A DNA stretch of 64,000 nucleotides from Actinomadura flavalba DSM 45200 (GCF_000374305.1 NZ_KB894096.1:434001-498000); one strand, 5' to 3'. Positions 43,782 through 55,178 are shown, counted from the first letter of the stretch. A program made the numbers and translations. The notes: generated by a model from the letters alone, not told the origin.

Positions 43782-44375
43782 ATGCTGGTCGCGGTCATCG
43801 TCGCCTGCGAGATCGGGTTCTGGCTGATCCTGCTCGCGGGCCTCGCCGTGCGCTACCCACTGCGCCGCCCCCGTCTCGGCGGCGCCCTGCTGCTCTGCGT
43901 CCCGCTGGTCGACGTCGTCCTGCTGACGGCCACCGTCCTGGACCTGCGCGGCGGCGGCACCGCGAACTTCACCCACGGCCTCGCCGCCGCCTACCTCGGC
44001 TACTCGGTCGCCTTCGGCCACTCCTGGGTGAAATGGGCCGACGCCCGCTTCGCCCACCGCTTCGCCGACGCCCCGGCACCGATCAAACCACCCAAGTACG
44101 GCCGCGCCCGCACCCGCCACGAATGGCGCGAATTCGCGAAGGCCGCCATAGCCACGGCCCTGGCCTGCGGCGTCCTCCTCACCATGACCGTCATGATCGA
44201 CGATCCGTCCCGCACCGAAGCCCTAACCGGCTGGACCGGACGCCTGGGCCTCGTCCTCGCCGTCTGGTCCCTCTGGCCCATCACCCACACCCTCTGGCCC
44301 AGCAAACCCCCGGCGAACCCGATCGGCTCCGGCTCCGGAGCTCATCGGTCCGACTCTTTTGCCTCACGAGAATGA
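43782..44375 (+). CDS. YmcC-like integral membrane protein
   Basis: 197 residues. AGGAGG lies upstream of ATG 43782. Five hydrophobic helices; the block CVPLVDVVLLTATVLDLRGGGTANFTHGLAAAYLGYSVAFGHSWVKWAD is cut here to its key parts, with VDVVLL near residue 47 and HGLAAAYLG near 67 matching Bacillus YmcC-type proteins. A charged loop (PPKYGRARTRHEW) separates the halves. Divergent from the two-component system. Function unknown. Confidence 0.72.
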   Translation: MLVAVIVACEIGFWLILLAGLAVRYPLRRPRLGGALLLCVPLVDVVLLTATVLDLRGGGTANFTHGLAAAYLGYSVAFGHSWVKWADARFAHRFADAPAPIKPPKYGRARTRHEWREFAKAAIATALACGVLLTMTVMIDDPSRTEALTGWTGRLGLVLAVWSLWPITHTLWPSKPPANPIGSGSGAHRSDSFASRE

Positions 44376-44467
44376 CGAACCAAGGGCACACCGGGGCGTC
44401 CACGTACTATGGGACCGGTCTGACCGTTCGAGCGGCTGCCCCTCGGCCGGGCCACTACCGTATGCAT

Positions 44468-45049
44468 ATGGGCGACAGCGGATCGGAACTGTCCACCGTG
44501 GAAACGCGTGAGAAGGCACTCCAGCAGCTCGCGGCATTCGCCGAGAGCAAAGGTTTCACGTTCTCCAAGCTTGAGTCGCTTGGTGACGAGATCGTCATGC
44601 TCGCGGGCACGAGATGGGAGCACGACGACATCATCGTGCAGATCCGGGATCAGGTCCCCCGGGATCGCCGTTGCAAGATCACCGGTGTTGACCTTCAGCT
44701 CACGTCCGAGCCACGTGAACCGATTCCGGATCTGGTGGTCGTTTCCGAGCCGCTGCGGCCGGGTGCGAAGCCGTGGGCGCACGAGACCGAACTGCTCGTG
44801 GAAGTCGTCTCGCAGCGGAACTTCCGTGAGGACTACGAGGGCAAGCGCGTTCGCTACTCCATGTCCGGGGCGCCGCAGTATCTCCTCATCGACCCCCGTC
44901 AAGGCGTCTGTGTCCTGTACAGCGGGCCGGTGAAGCCGGAAGGGACCTACGCCGAGGTCACCACCACGACCTTCGGCGAGCCGATCAGGGGACTGGACTG
45001 CATGGACGGCGGAGAGATCGACACTTCGGAGTTCCTGCGCTACGCCTGA
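44468..45049 (+). CDS. Uma2 family endonuclease-like protein
   Basis: 193 residues. The PD-(D/E)XK-type Uma2 core has IPDLVVVSE near residue 80 and ELLVEVVSQRNFREDYEGKR near 104, giving the Asp and Glu of the putative metal site, followed by YLLIDPRQG near 138. Uma2 proteins are abundant in actinobacteria and cyanobacteria, and their nuclease role is predicted only. Codon use and base composition are visibly less GC-rich than the neighbours, a sign of acquisition. Start 44468 is chosen because TACCGT sits 6 nt before it (leaderless); ATG 44462 is also in frame. Confidence 0.8.
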   Translation: MGDSGSELSTVETREKALQQLAAFAESKGFTFSKLESLGDEIVMLAGTRWEHDDIIVQIRDQVPRDRRCKITGVDLQLTSEPREPIPDLVVVSEPLRPGAKPWAHETELLVEVVSQRNFREDYEGKRVRYSMSGAPQYLLIDPRQGVCVLYSGPVKPEGTYAEVTTTTFGEPIRGLDCMDGGEIDTSEFLRYA

Positions 45050-45053
45050 GAAC

Positions 45054-45095
45054 ACGCGTGTGGCCGCCGCCCATCCGGGCGGCGGCCACGCGCGT
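45054..45095. terminator. Bidirectional terminator hairpin
   Basis: A 19-bp stem (45054-45072 with 45077-45095, one G-T pair) closed by the ATCC tetraloop lies exactly between the convergent Uma2 gene and sufT. It should end both transcripts. Confidence 0.8.
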
Positions 45096-45104
45096 GACGA
45101 TGGT

Positions 45105-45470
45105 TCAGAGGTTGAAGCCGAGGGCTCGGAGTTGGTCGCGGCCCTCGTCGGTGATCTTGTCGGGGCCCCACGGGGGCAGCCAGACCCAGTTGATCTTGAC
45201 GTCCTTGACGAGGTCGGTGAGGGCGCTGTGCGCCTGGTCCTCGATGACGTCGGTGAGCGGGCAGGCGGCGCTGGTGAGGGTCATGTCGAGGGTGGCAGTG
45301 TCGTCGGCGAGGTTGACGCCGTAGACGAGGCCGAGGTCGACGACGTTGATGCCCAGCTCGGGGTCGACGACGTCCTTGAGGGCCTCCAGGATCTCCTCCT
45401 CGGGGCTCGCGTCGGCCACGGGGACGTCGATCCCCTCGTCGATGCCGGAATCGGTGCCGGTGTCGGTCAT
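45105..45470 (-). CDS. sufT: Fe-S cluster assembly factor SufT (DUF59/MIP18 type)
   Basis: 121 residues from ATG 45470, overlapping the sufU stop (ATGA). The N-terminal acidic stretch precedes the DUF59 domain: DVVDPELGINVVDLGLVYGV near 35-55 and TSAACPLTDVIEDQ near 70 with the conserved Cys. It helps mature Fe-S proteins. Last gene of the suf operon, followed by the bidirectional terminator. Confidence 0.9.
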   Translation of the reverse strand: MTDTGTDSGIDEGIDVPVADASPEEEILEALKDVVDPELGINVVDLGLVYGVNLADDTATLDMTLTSAACPLTDVIEDQAHSALTDLVKDVKINWVWLPPWGPDKITDEGRDQLRALGFNL

Positions 45471-45922
45471 GATGCCTCTCCGAGAGCGCGTGCGGTCGCG
45501 TCCTTCCAGGCCATCCAGCCCAGCAGGGCGCACTTGATGCGGGCGGGGTACTTGGAGACCCCCACGAAGGCGACGGCGTCCTCCAGGACGTCCTCGTCGG
45601 GCTCGGCCTTGCCCTGGGACTGCATCAGCTCCAGGAAGGCGTCACCGATCTCCATCGCGTCCTTGACGGACTTGCCGATCACCAGATCGGTCAGGACCGA
45701 GGCGCTGGCCTGGCTGATCGAGCAGCCCATGGCGTCGTAGGAGACGTCGGTGAGGGTCGCGTCGCGGCCCTCACCGCTCAGGTGCACACGCAGCGTGATC
45801 TCGTCGCCGCACGTCGGGTTGACGTGGTGCGCCTCACCCTCGAACGGCTCCCGCAACCCCTTGTTCTGCGGGTTGCGGTAGTGGTCGAGAATGACCTCCT
45901 GGTACATCGCCTCAAGCTGCAT
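45467..45922 (-). CDS. sufU: SufU, Zn-dependent sulfur acceptor
   Basis: 151 residues. Three conserved Cys: NPTCGDE near residue 38, AMGCSIS near 65 and IKCALLGW near 130, with Asp40 of CGDE completing the zinc site. LYxEVILDHYRNPxN appears at the N-terminus as MYQEVILDHYRNPQNKG. It accepts persulfide from SufS and passes it to SufBCD. Confidence 0.92.
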   Translation of the reverse strand: MQLEAMYQEVILDHYRNPQNKGLREPFEGEAHHVNPTCGDEITLRVHLSGEGRDATLTDVSYDAMGCSISQASASVLTDLVIGKSVKDAMEIGDAFLELMQSQGKAEPDEDVLEDAVAFVGVSKYPARIKCALLGWMAWKDATARALGEAS

Positions 45923-45966
45923 GTCTTCCTCTCACGGACCGCTCCTCACCACATCCGGCGCGGCGC

Positions 45967-48005
<2,039 letters not shown>

Positions 48006-48057
48006 GACTATCGAAGCTCTCTGGTTGAAGGTGGTCCGGTGTGCGGCCGGTTCGGAA

Positions 48058-48375
48058 TCATTCGGCCGGGCCGAGCGCGACGTAGACGTCGCCGTCCTCG
48101 ACCTTCACCCGGTAGGTGGCGACGGGCTGCGTCGCCGGCGGGTTGGTGGGCTTGCCCGTGCGCAGGTCGAAGCAGGACCCGTGCAGCCAGCACTCGATCG
48201 TGCCGTTGTAGATCTCGCCCTCGGAGAGGTTGACCTCGGCGTGCGAGCAGATGTCGTTCACCGCGAAGACGTCGTCGCCCTGCCGGACGAGCGCGATCTG
48301 CGTGTCCCCGATCTCGGCGCCGAGCACGCCGTCGGCCGGGATCTCCGCCACGGGGCACACTTTGACGAAGGTCAT
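48058..48375 (-). CDS. Rieske-type ferredoxin in the suf operon
   Basis: 105 residues. The Rieske [2Fe-2S] motif is CSHAEVNL near residue 43 and CWLHGSCFD near 61 (Cys-X-His ... Cys-X2-His). It has the fold of non-haem oxygenase ferredoxins, but its place between sufD and sufC, as in many actinobacteria, suggests electron supply for cluster assembly. The start overlaps the sufD-side neighbour's stop region as an ATGA junction. Confidence 0.9.
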   Translation of the reverse strand: MTFVKVCPVAEIPADGVLGAEIGDTQIALVRQGDDVFAVNDICSHAEVNLSEGEIYNGTIECWLHGSCFDLRTGKPTNPPATQPVATYRVKVEDGDVYVALGPAE

Positions 48376-49496
48376 CGGTCCAGCTCCGCCTCGATCGCTT
48401 CCTGCACCTTGACGCGTACCTCGGGCACCTCGATCGAGTCGACGAGCTGCCCCAGGAACCCCCGGACCACCATGCGCCGCGCCTCGTCCCGCGAGATGCC
48501 GCGCGCCTGGAGGTAGAACAGGTGCTCGTCGTCCAGCCGGCCGGAGGTCGAGGCGTGCCCCGCGCCGACGACCTCACCGGTGAGGATCTCCAGGTTGGGG
48601 ACCGAGTCGACCCGCGTGCCGTCGGTGAGGACGAGGTTGCGGTTCAGCTCGTAGGTGTCGGTGCCCTCGGCCTCGACGCGGATGATCACGTCGCCGATCC
48701 AGACCGCGTGGGCGTCCTCGTCCTGGAGGGCGCCCCGGTAGTCGACGCGGCTGCGGCAGTGCGGCGTGCTGTGGTCGACGAGGAGACGGTGCTCCAGGTG
48801 CTGGCCGCCGTCGGCGAAGTACACGCCGTACAGTTCGGCGTCGCCGCCGGGCGCGTCGTAGGCGACCGACGGGGACACGCGGACGAGGTCGCCGCCGAGC
48901 GTCACGTTGTGCGAGACGAACCGCGCGTCGCGGCCGAGCCGGGCGTGCTGGTGCGAGACGTGGACGCTGTCGTCGGCCCAGTCCTGGAGGCTGATCACCG
49001 ACAGGAAGGCGCCGTCGCCGACGACGAACTCGACGTTGTCGGCGTAGGTGGCCGAGCCCCGGTGCGCGAGGACGACGGTGGCGCGGGCGAACGGCTCCAG
49101 GACGACGGTGGTGTGCCCGTAGGCGGCGGTGGCGGAGTCCTCCCCACGCAGCCGCAGCACGGTCGGCTCGGCCGCCTCGGTCTCCTTGGGCACGGTCACG
49201 ACCGTGGCCTCGGTGAACGACGCCCACGCCTGGGCGCTGACCCGGTCGGCGGGCACGTACGCCTTGCCGAGCCGGGCGTCGTCGCGGCCGACGGTCTCGA
49301 CGCGCACGCCGGGCGCGGCCTCGGCTTCGACGATGACCTTGCCGTGCGCCTCGGCGGTGCCGTTGTGCAGGCCGCGCAGCCGGCGCAGCGGGGTGAACCG
49401 CCACTCCTCCTCGCGGCCGGTGGGGACGTCGAAGTCGGCGACGTCGTAGGAGACCTTCTCGTGCAGGGTCGAGAGGGGTCGCTGGTCGAGACCCAT
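48372..49496 (-). CDS. sufD: SufD, Fe-S scaffold subunit
   Basis: 374 residues from ATG 49496, overlapping the sufB stop by one base (TGATG). A beta-helix protein with the SufBD core from about residue 130. The C-terminal block is HASTSGRLDDEHLFYLQARGISRDEARRMVVRGFL, including the conserved H and FYLQARG, near 310-345. It partners SufB in the SufB-SufC2-SufD scaffold. Confidence 0.92.
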   Translation of the reverse strand: MGLDQRPLSTLHEKVSYDVADFDVPTGREEEWRFTPLRRLRGLHNGTAEAHGKVIVEAEAAPGVRVETVGRDDARLGKAYVPADRVSAQAWASFTEATVVTVPKETEAAEPTVLRLRGEDSATAAYGHTTVVLEPFARATVVLAHRGSATYADNVEFVVGDGAFLSVISLQDWADDSVHVSHQHARLGRDARFVSHNVTLGGDLVRVSPSVAYDAPGGDAELYGVYFADGGQHLEHRLLVDHSTPHCRSRVDYRGALQDEDAHAVWIGDVIIRVEAEGTDTYELNRNLVLTDGTRVDSVPNLEILTGEVVGAGHASTSGRLDDEHLFYLQARGISRDEARRMVVRGFLGQLVDSIEVPEVRVKVQEAIEAELDR

Positions 49497-50908
49497 CAGC
49501 CGACCGCTCCTTCCATCTGGAGCTCGATGAGCCGGTTCAGTTCGAGGGCGTACTCCATGGGCAGCTCGCGCGCGATGGGCTCGACGAACCCGCGCACGAT
49601 CATGGCCATGGCCTCGTCCTCGTCCATGCCGCGGCTCATCAGGTAGAAGAGCTGGTCTTCGGAGACCTTGGACACCGTGGCCTCGTGGCCCATCTCCACG
49701 TCGTCCTCGCGGACGTCGACGTAGGGGTAGGTGTCGGAGCGGCTGATCTGGTCGACGAGCAGCGCGTCGCACTTGACCGTGGACTTGCTGTGCGCGGCGC
49801 CCTCCTGGATCTGGACGAGACCCCGGTAGGACGTGCGGCCGCCGCCGCGCGCGACGGACTTGGACACGACGCTGCTGGAGGTGTGCGGCGCGGCGTGCAC
49901 CATCTTGGCGCCGGCGTCCTGGTGCTGGCCCTCGCCGGCGAACGCGATCGACAGCGTCTCGCCCTTGGCGTGCTCGCCGAGCAGGTAGACGGCCGGGTAC
50001 TTCATCGTGACCTTGGAGCCGATGTTGCCGTCGACCCACTCCATGGTGGCGCCCTCGTAGGCGACGGCGCGCTTGGTCACCAGGTTGTAGACGTTGTTCG
50101 ACCAGTTCTGGATCGTGGTGTAGCGGACGCGGGCGTCCTTCTTCACGACGATCTCGACGACGGCCGAGTGCAGCGAGTCCGACTTGTAGATCGGGGCGGT
50201 ACAGCCCTCGACGTAGTGGACGTAGGAGCCCTCGTCGGCGATGATCAGCGTCCGCTCGAACTGGCCCATGTTCTCGGTGTTGATCCGGAAGTAGGCCTGG
50301 AGCGGGATCTCGACGTGCACGCCCGGCGGGACGTAGATGAACGAACCGCCCGACCAGACGGCGGTGTTCAGCGCGGCGAACTTGTTGTCACCGACCGGGA
50401 TGACCGTGCCGAAGTACTCCTGGAAGATCTCAGGGTAGTCGCGCAGGCCGGTGTCGGTGTCGACGAAGATGACGCCCTTCTCCTCAAGATCCTCGCGGAT
50501 CTTGTGGTACACGACCTCCGACTCGTACTGCGCGGCGACGCCGGCGACGAGGCGCTGCTTCTCCGCCTCGGGGATGCCGAGCTTGTCGTAGGTGTTCTTG
50601 ATGTCCTCCGGGAGTTCCTCCCAGGAGGTCGCCTGCTTCTCGGTGGAGCGGACGAAGTACTTGATGTTGTCGAAGTCGATGTCCGACAGGTCCGAACCCC
50701 AGGACGGCATGGGCTTCTTGTCGAAGAGCCGCAGGCCCTTGAGGCGCAGGTCGAGCATCCAGTCCGGCTCGCCCTTCTTGCCCGAGATGTCACGGACGAC
50801 ATGCTCGTTCAGGCCGCGTCGGGCGGAGGCACCGGCGGTGTCGGAGTCGGCCCAACCGAACTTGTACCGGTCGAGACCCTCCAGCTCGGGGTGGGCAGCC
50901 GTGGTCAT
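49496..50908 (-). CDS. sufB: SufB, Fe-S scaffold subunit
   Basis: 470 residues from ATG 50908 with GGAGGA upstream, overlapping the sufR stop (ATGA). No intein. Hallmarks are [10 protein letters not shown] at the N-terminus, [23 protein letters not shown] near 200, [20 protein letters not shown] near 250 with the conserved Cys, and [25 protein letters not shown] near 425. It is the cluster-building subunit of the scaffold. Confidence 0.94.
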   Translation of the reverse strand: MTTAAHPELEGLDRYKFGWADSDTAGASARRGLNEHVVRDISGKKGEPDWMLDLRLKGLRLFDKKPMPSWGSDLSDIDFDNIKYFVRSTEKQATSWEELPEDIKNTYDKLGIPEAEKQRLVAGVAAQYESEVVYHKIREDLEEKGVIFVDTDTGLRDYPEIFQEYFGTVIPVGDNKFAALNTAVWSGGSFIYVPPGVHVEIPLQAYFRINTENMGQFERTLIIADEGSYVHYVEGCTAPIYKSDSLHSAVVEIVVKKDARVRYTTIQNWSNNVYNLVTKRAVAYEGATMEWVDGNIGSKVTMKYPAVYLLGEHAKGETLSIAFAGEGQHQDAGAKMVHAAPHTSSSVVSKSVARGGGRTSYRGLVQIQEGAAHSKSTVKCDALLVDQISRSDTYPYVDVREDDVEMGHEATVSKVSEDQLFYLMSRGMDEDEAMAMIVRGFVEPIARELPMEYALELNRLIELQMEGAVG

Positions 50909-51690
50909 AGGGAGGTCCTCCCGGACTCCTCGGTGGCGGTGTCGGCGGCGTCCCGGTCGCTTTCGCACAGGGACCGCGCGCTGACGTGGGTCGTGCAGAT
51001 CCCGTCGCCGTGGGCGATGGTGGCCAGGCGCTGGACGGTGGTGCCGAGCAGCCGGCTGAACGCCTCGGTCTCGGCCTCGCAGAGCTGCGGGAACTCCGCG
51101 GCGACGTGCGCGACCGGACAGTGGTGCTGGCAGAGCTGCTCTCCACCGCCGGGCTGGGGCGCCTTGCCCGCGGCGGCGGCGTAGCCGTCGCCCGACAGCG
51201 CCTCGGCCAGTCTACGAACCCGCTGGTGCGGCGGTGCTGCCTGCACGACGGGGTGGTAGCGGCGTTCGAGATCGGCGATCTGCCGCCGCGCGAACCGCGC
51301 GACCGCCTGTTCCCCCGCCGTCTCGGCGAGGAAGCGCAGGGCACTGGTCGCGAGGTCGTCGTAGGCGTGAACGAAGGCGTCGCGCCCGGCGTCGGTGATG
51401 GCGAACCACTTGGCCGGGCGCCCGCGCCCGCGCCGCGTCTGCGGCCGGGCCCGGCGGATCTCGATCATGCCGTCGGCGAGCAGGGCGTCCAGGTGGCGGC
51501 GGATCGCGGCGGGCGTCAGGCCCATCCGCTCCCCCAGCGCGGACGCCGTGATGGGGCCGTGTTCGAGGACGAGCCGGGCGACGCGGGCGCGCGTGTCGCG
51601 CTCACCCTGCTGCCCGGCCGTGGAGGGCGCGCCGACGGGCCGCGCACCGGCGGCCGTCGAGTCCCTCAGCTCCTCGCTCACGTTTTTCAC
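50905..51690 (-). CDS. sufR: SufR, Fe-S-sensing repressor of the suf operon
   Basis: 261 residues from GTG 51690. The winged HTH is at about 35-100 ([38 protein letters not shown]). C-terminal cluster ligands are [18 protein letters not shown] (near 187-204) and Cys in DGICTTHV near 232. In relatives the cluster-loaded form represses suf, and loss of the cluster derepresses it. It is first in the operon and the start codon lies inside a SufR-type operator, so it is autoregulated. Confidence 0.92.
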   Translation of the reverse strand: MKNVSEELRDSTAAGARPVGAPSTAGQQGERDTRARVARLVLEHGPITASALGERMGLTPAAIRRHLDALLADGMIEIRRARPQTRRGRGRPAKWFAITDAGRDAFVHAYDDLATSALRFLAETAGEQAVARFARRQIADLERRYHPVVQAAPPHQRVRRLAEALSGDGYAAAAGKAPQPGGGEQLCQHHCPVAHVAAEFPQLCEAETEAFSRLLGTTVQRLATIAHGDGICTTHVSARSLCESDRDAADTATEESGRTSL

Positions 51691-51701
51691 AACGCCAGTG
51701 T
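51687..51701 (-). promoter_or_regulatory. SufR-type operator over the sufR start codon
   Basis: On the minus strand ACACT-GGCGT-TGTGA occupies 51701-51687 and matches exactly the ACACT-N5-TGTGA motif reported for mycobacterial SufR. The GTG start codon of sufR (51690-51688) is part of the right half, so binding would block initiation directly. Confidence 0.7.
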
Positions 51702-51750
51702 GCCGTAATTACTTCCCGCCCACCAACGGAACGCCGATGGCGTGCCTCAC

Positions 51751-51769
51751 GCAGGTAAGCCTTACCTAA
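51751..51769. promoter_or_regulatory. IdeR/DtxR-type iron box upstream of suf
   Basis: GCAGGTAAGCCTTACCTAA matches the 19-nt iron-box consensus (TWAGGTTAGSCTAACCTWA) at about 15 positions and contains the perfect inverted repeat AGGTAA-GCC-TTACCT. It lies 61 nt before sufR on the far side of the SufR site, and behind the universal stress gene, so suf is the plausible target. Confidence 0.75.
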
Positions 51770-51812
51770 CCTGGGCTTTTGTCCCGCGGAACGCGTCCGG
51801 ACCACGCCCTTT

Positions 51813-52742
51813 CTACCGTACGGAGTCACGTGCGGAGGTGCGCGGCAGCACCACGACCGGGCATGGCGCGTTCCGGACGATCTTGCCGGAGCTCTCCCCC
51901 ACGAAGACCTTGCGCAACGGCCCGTCGTGGCTCGACTGGCAGACGAGCAGATCGCCCGGCAGCATCTCCACGTGCCCCAGCGCGCCCGTGATCTTGGTGC
52001 CCTCGGCGATCTCGGTGGTGACGTCCAGCGCCGGGTCCAGTTCGCCCGCCGCCTTCTCCAGGTCGCGGGCCGCGTACTCCAGCTCGCGCGCGACGATGTC
52101 GGCGGCGCCGCCCCGGAACCGGGCGGGCAGCCCGGACGGGCGCAGCACCAGCGTGAGCAGCCGGACCGGGACGCCGAGCGCGGTCGCGATCCGTTCGGTC
52201 TCGTGCATCGGCACCGCGACCGCGCCGCGCCGCCGCCAGTACGCCACGGTCAGCCGCTCGACGGCGCGCGGCGCGTCCTCGGCGTAGCCGCGCGGCACCA
52301 GCGCCACCGGGACGGGCGAGCCGTGCAGGAGCTGGTCGGCGGTGGAGCCCACGGCGATCCGGCCGCGCCGTCCGCGCGGCGCCGACCCGGCGACGATGAG
52401 CCGGGCATCGGTCGCGCGGGCGACCTCGATGAGGCCGCGTCCGCTGCCCCGGTGGGCCACCGCCTCGGTCGCGACGTCGCGGGCGGCGACGCCGAGCGCC
52501 GTCAGCTTGCCGGTCGCCTCGGCCAGCAGTTCCGCCGACTGCTCGCGCAGGTACTCCATCCACTCGGCGTCGACCGAGCCTGGCCCGCGCGCGGGCCAGC
52601 CCGGCGGGTGGACGTGCGCGACCGTCAGCCCGGTGCCCAGGCTGCGGGCCGCCATCGCGGCCAGCGTCAGGGCGTCCTCGCCCCGGTCGTCGGGCGAGTA
52701 GCCGACCAGGACCCGGCCGGTCTTGCTCCGTGGCGCGCTCAT
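51813..52742 (-). CDS. Universal stress protein, two USP domains
   Basis: 309 residues from ATG 52742. Two USP modules (about 12-150 and 160-300). The first has the ATP-binding GSAPRGRRGRIAVGSTADQLL with G-2X-G-9X-G(S/T) near 120; the second ends GESSGKIVRNAPCPVVVLP with a comparable loop. It is translationally coupled to the APC transporter (ATGA overlap) and is the last gene of the arginine deiminase cluster. USPs of this kind are often induced by hypoxia or energy stress. Confidence 0.87.
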   Translation of the reverse strand: MSAPRSKTGRVLVGYSPDDRGEDALTLAAMAARSLGTGLTVAHVHPPGWPARGPGSVDAEWMEYLREQSAELLAEATGKLTALGVAARDVATEAVAHRGSGRGLIEVARATDARLIVAGSAPRGRRGRIAVGSTADQLLHGSPVPVALVPRGYAEDAPRAVERLTVAYWRRRGAVAVPMHETERIATALGVPVRLLTLVLRPSGLPARFRGGAADIVARELEYAARDLEKAAGELDPALDVTTEIAEGTKITGALGHVEMLPGDLLVCQSSHDGPLRKVFVGESSGKIVRNAPCPVVVLPRTSARDSVR

Positions 52743-54193
52743 CGGACGTCGCCTCCCTTCTCCAGCCGGTTCAGCCGCGAGTGGCGGCGTCCGTAGAGGA
52801 AGTAGGCGGCGAACCCGGCCACGTTCCACAGCAGGAACACGATCCAGGTGACGCCGCGCAGGTTCGCCATGAGGTAGATGCAGAACACCACGCCGAGGAT
52901 GGGCGTGAGCGGGAACAGCGGGGTGCGGAAGCTGCGCGGCATGTCGGGACGGGTGCGGCGCAGCACGAGCACGCCGAAGTTGACGAGCATGAACGCGAAC
53001 AGCGTCCCGATGCTGGTGGCGTCGGCCAGCTCGCCGAGCGGGATCACCGCGCCGAGGACCGAGATGAACAGCGCCACCAGCAGCGTGTTGGCCACGGGCA
53101 CCTGGGTGCGGCGCGACACCTTCTGGAAGACCTTGGGGATGAGCCCGTCGCGGGACATCGCGAACAGGATGCGCGTCTGGCCGTACATCACGGTCAGCAC
53201 GACGCTGGCGATGGCGATGACGGCGCCCAGCGACAGGATCAGCGACGGCCACGACTCCCCGGTCGCGCGCTCCAGCACCGTCGACAGCGACGCCTCGCCC
53301 TCGTGCGCGCCGAACTCGGGGAACGGCATGGCGCCGACGGCCGCCAGCGCGACCAGCACGTAGACGGTCGTGACGATGAACAGCGACAGCATGATCGCCA
53401 GCGGGAGGTCGCGCTTGGGGTTCTTGGCCTCCTCACCGGCGGTCGAGGCGGCGTCGAACCCGATGTAGGAGAAGAACACCTTGGAGCCCGCCGCGCTGAT
53501 GCCCGCCGCGCCCAGCGGCGCGAACGGCGTCAGGTTGCCGGTGTCGAACGCGGTGAACGCGACGACGCAGAAGAACAGCAGCACGCCGATCTTCAGGAAC
53601 ACCATGATCACGTTGGCGGTGGCGGACTCCGACGCGCCGCGCAGCAGGAAGAACGTCGCGATCAGCACGATCACGACGGCCGGGATGTTGATGACGCCGC
53701 CCCCGCCGGGCGGGCTGCTGATCGCCGTCGGGAGCGTGAAGCCGAACGCCTGGTCGAAGAAGTCGTTCAGGTACTGGCCCCAGCCCACCGCGACGGCCGA
53801 GACCGACACCGCGTACTCCAGCAGCAGGCACCAGCCGCACACCCACGCGACCAGCTCGCCGAGCGTGGCGTAGCTGTAGGAGTACGACGAACCCGACACC
53901 GGGATCGTCCCGGCCAGCTCCGCGTACGACAGCGCGGAGAACATCGCGGTGAACGCGGCCAGCACGAACGCCAGCACGATCGCCGGACCGGCCAGCGGGA
54001 CCGCCTCGCCGAGCACGACGAAGATGCCGGTGCCCAGCGTCGCGCCGACGCTGAACAGCGTGAGCTGGAGCAGGCCCATCGAGCGTTTCAGCTCGCCGCC
54101 CTCGCCGTCGCCGCCCTCCCGGACGACCTGGTCGACCGGTTTCGTCCTGATCAGGCTGTGCAGCAGGCTGCCCGGCCTCGCTCCAGCGCCCAC
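52739..54193 (-). CDS. APC-superfamily amino acid permease (cationic amino acid transporter type)
   Basis: 484 residues from GTG 54193 with 12 or more hydrophobic helices. APC hallmarks are GATLGTGIFVVLGEA near residue 50, SYAELAGTIPVSGSSYSYSY near 90, and FFSYIGFDAASTAGEEAKNP near 230. Closest in style to CAT/YfnA permeases. Placed 34 nt behind arcC, it could import arginine or export ornithine, complementing the antiporter at the head of the cluster. Confidence 0.87.
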   Translation of the reverse strand: MGAGARPGSLLHSLIRTKPVDQVVREGGDGEGGELKRSMGLLQLTLFSVGATLGTGIFVVLGEAVPLAGPAIVLAFVLAAFTAMFSALSYAELAGTIPVSGSSYSYSYATLGELVAWVCGWCLLLEYAVSVSAVAVGWGQYLNDFFDQAFGFTLPTAISSPPGGGGVINIPAVVIVLIATFFLLRGASESATANVIMVFLKIGVLLFFCVVAFTAFDTGNLTPFAPLGAAGISAAGSKVFFSYIGFDAASTAGEEAKNPKRDLPLAIMLSLFIVTTVYVLVALAAVGAMPFPEFGAHEGEASLSTVLERATGESWPSLILSLGAVIAIASVVLTVMYGQTRILFAMSRDGLIPKVFQKVSRRTQVPVANTLLVALFISVLGAVIPLGELADATSIGTLFAFMLVNFGVLVLRRTRPDMPRSFRTPLFPLTPILGVVFCIYLMANLRGVTWIVFLLWNVAGFAAYFLYGRRHSRLNRLEKGGDVR

Positions 54194-54227
54194 GGTGTCC
54201 CCCGTCCGGTCGAGCCTCGATGCGTGG

Positions 54228-55163
54228 TCAGAGGGTGCTGGCCAGCGGCCAGGTCGCGTTCGGCGTCACGATCGTGCCCGCCGTCCCCTCCAGGATCTGC
54301 GTGCACTGGTCGAGACGGCCGATGGCCGCCATGTCGCCGGTGCGTTCCACGAAACCGGCGACGGCCTCGACCTTGGGGCCCATCGACCCGGCCGGGAACT
54401 CCTCGGCGCGCAGCTCGTGCGGCGTCGTGTGCTCGATCTCCTGCTGCTTCGGCGTGCCGAAGTTCCGCATCACGCGGGGCACGTCGGTGAGGATGAGGAA
54501 CGCGTCGGCCTCCAGCGTCTCGGCCAGGATCGACGCGGTCATGTCCTTGTCGATCACCGCCTCGGTGCCTTCGAGCTGGCCGACGTCATTGCGGAAGACG
54601 GGGATGCCGCCGCCGCCCGCGCAGATCACGACGGTGCCGCCGCGCACGAGCTGGCGGATCAGCCGGGTCTCGATGACGCGCTGCGGCAGCGGCGACGGCA
54701 CGACGCGGCGCCAGTACTCGCCGTCGGGCTTGACCGTCCAGCCGTACTCCTCTGCGAGCTTCTTCGCCTCTTCCTCGGTGTAGACCTGCCCGACGAACTT
54801 GGTCGGGTCGTCGAAGGCGGGATCGACGGCCGACACCAGCGTCTGGTTGATCATCGCGAGCACCTGGCGGCCCGGCAGCGCGTTCTGAAGCGCCTGGAGC
54901 ATCCAGTACCCGATCATGCCCTGGGTCTCGGCGCCGATGGTGTCCAGCGGGTAGGGCCGGGTGAGGTTGGAGTCGTTGACGCTCTCCAGCGCCAGCACGC
55001 CGACCTGCGGGCCGTTCCCGTGCGTGATGATCAGTTCGTGCCGCTCCGCGAGCGGCGCGAGCGACTTGACCGCCAGGTTCACGTTGGCCCGCTGGAGGTC
55101 GGCGTCGGGCCTGTCCCCGCGCTTCAGGAGGGCGTTGCCCCCGAGCGCCACGACGACGCGCAT
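54228..55163 (-). CDS. arcC: Carbamate kinase
   Basis: 311 residues. Amino acid kinase fold: VVALGGNALLKRGD at the N-terminus, THGNGPQVGVLALE near 48, VICAGGGGIPVF near 180 and DKDMTASILAETLEADAFLILTDVP near 210. C-terminal GSMGPKVEAV near 265. It makes ATP from carbamoyl phosphate, the energy-yielding step of the deiminase pathway. It lies 15 nt behind arcB. Confidence 0.95.
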   Translation of the reverse strand: MRVVVALGGNALLKRGDRPDADLQRANVNLAVKSLAPLAERHELIITHGNGPQVGVLALESVNDSNLTRPYPLDTIGAETQGMIGYWMLQALQNALPGRQVLAMINQTLVSAVDPAFDDPTKFVGQVYTEEEAKKLAEEYGWTVKPDGEYWRRVVPSPLPQRVIETRLIRQLVRGGTVVICAGGGGIPVFRNDVGQLEGTEAVIDKDMTASILAETLEADAFLILTDVPRVMRNFGTPKQQEIEHTTPHELRAEEFPAGSMGPKVEAVAGFVERTGDMAAIGRLDQCTQILEGTAGTIVTPNATWPLASTL

Positions 55164-55178
55164 GTCGGTGCCCTCCCC

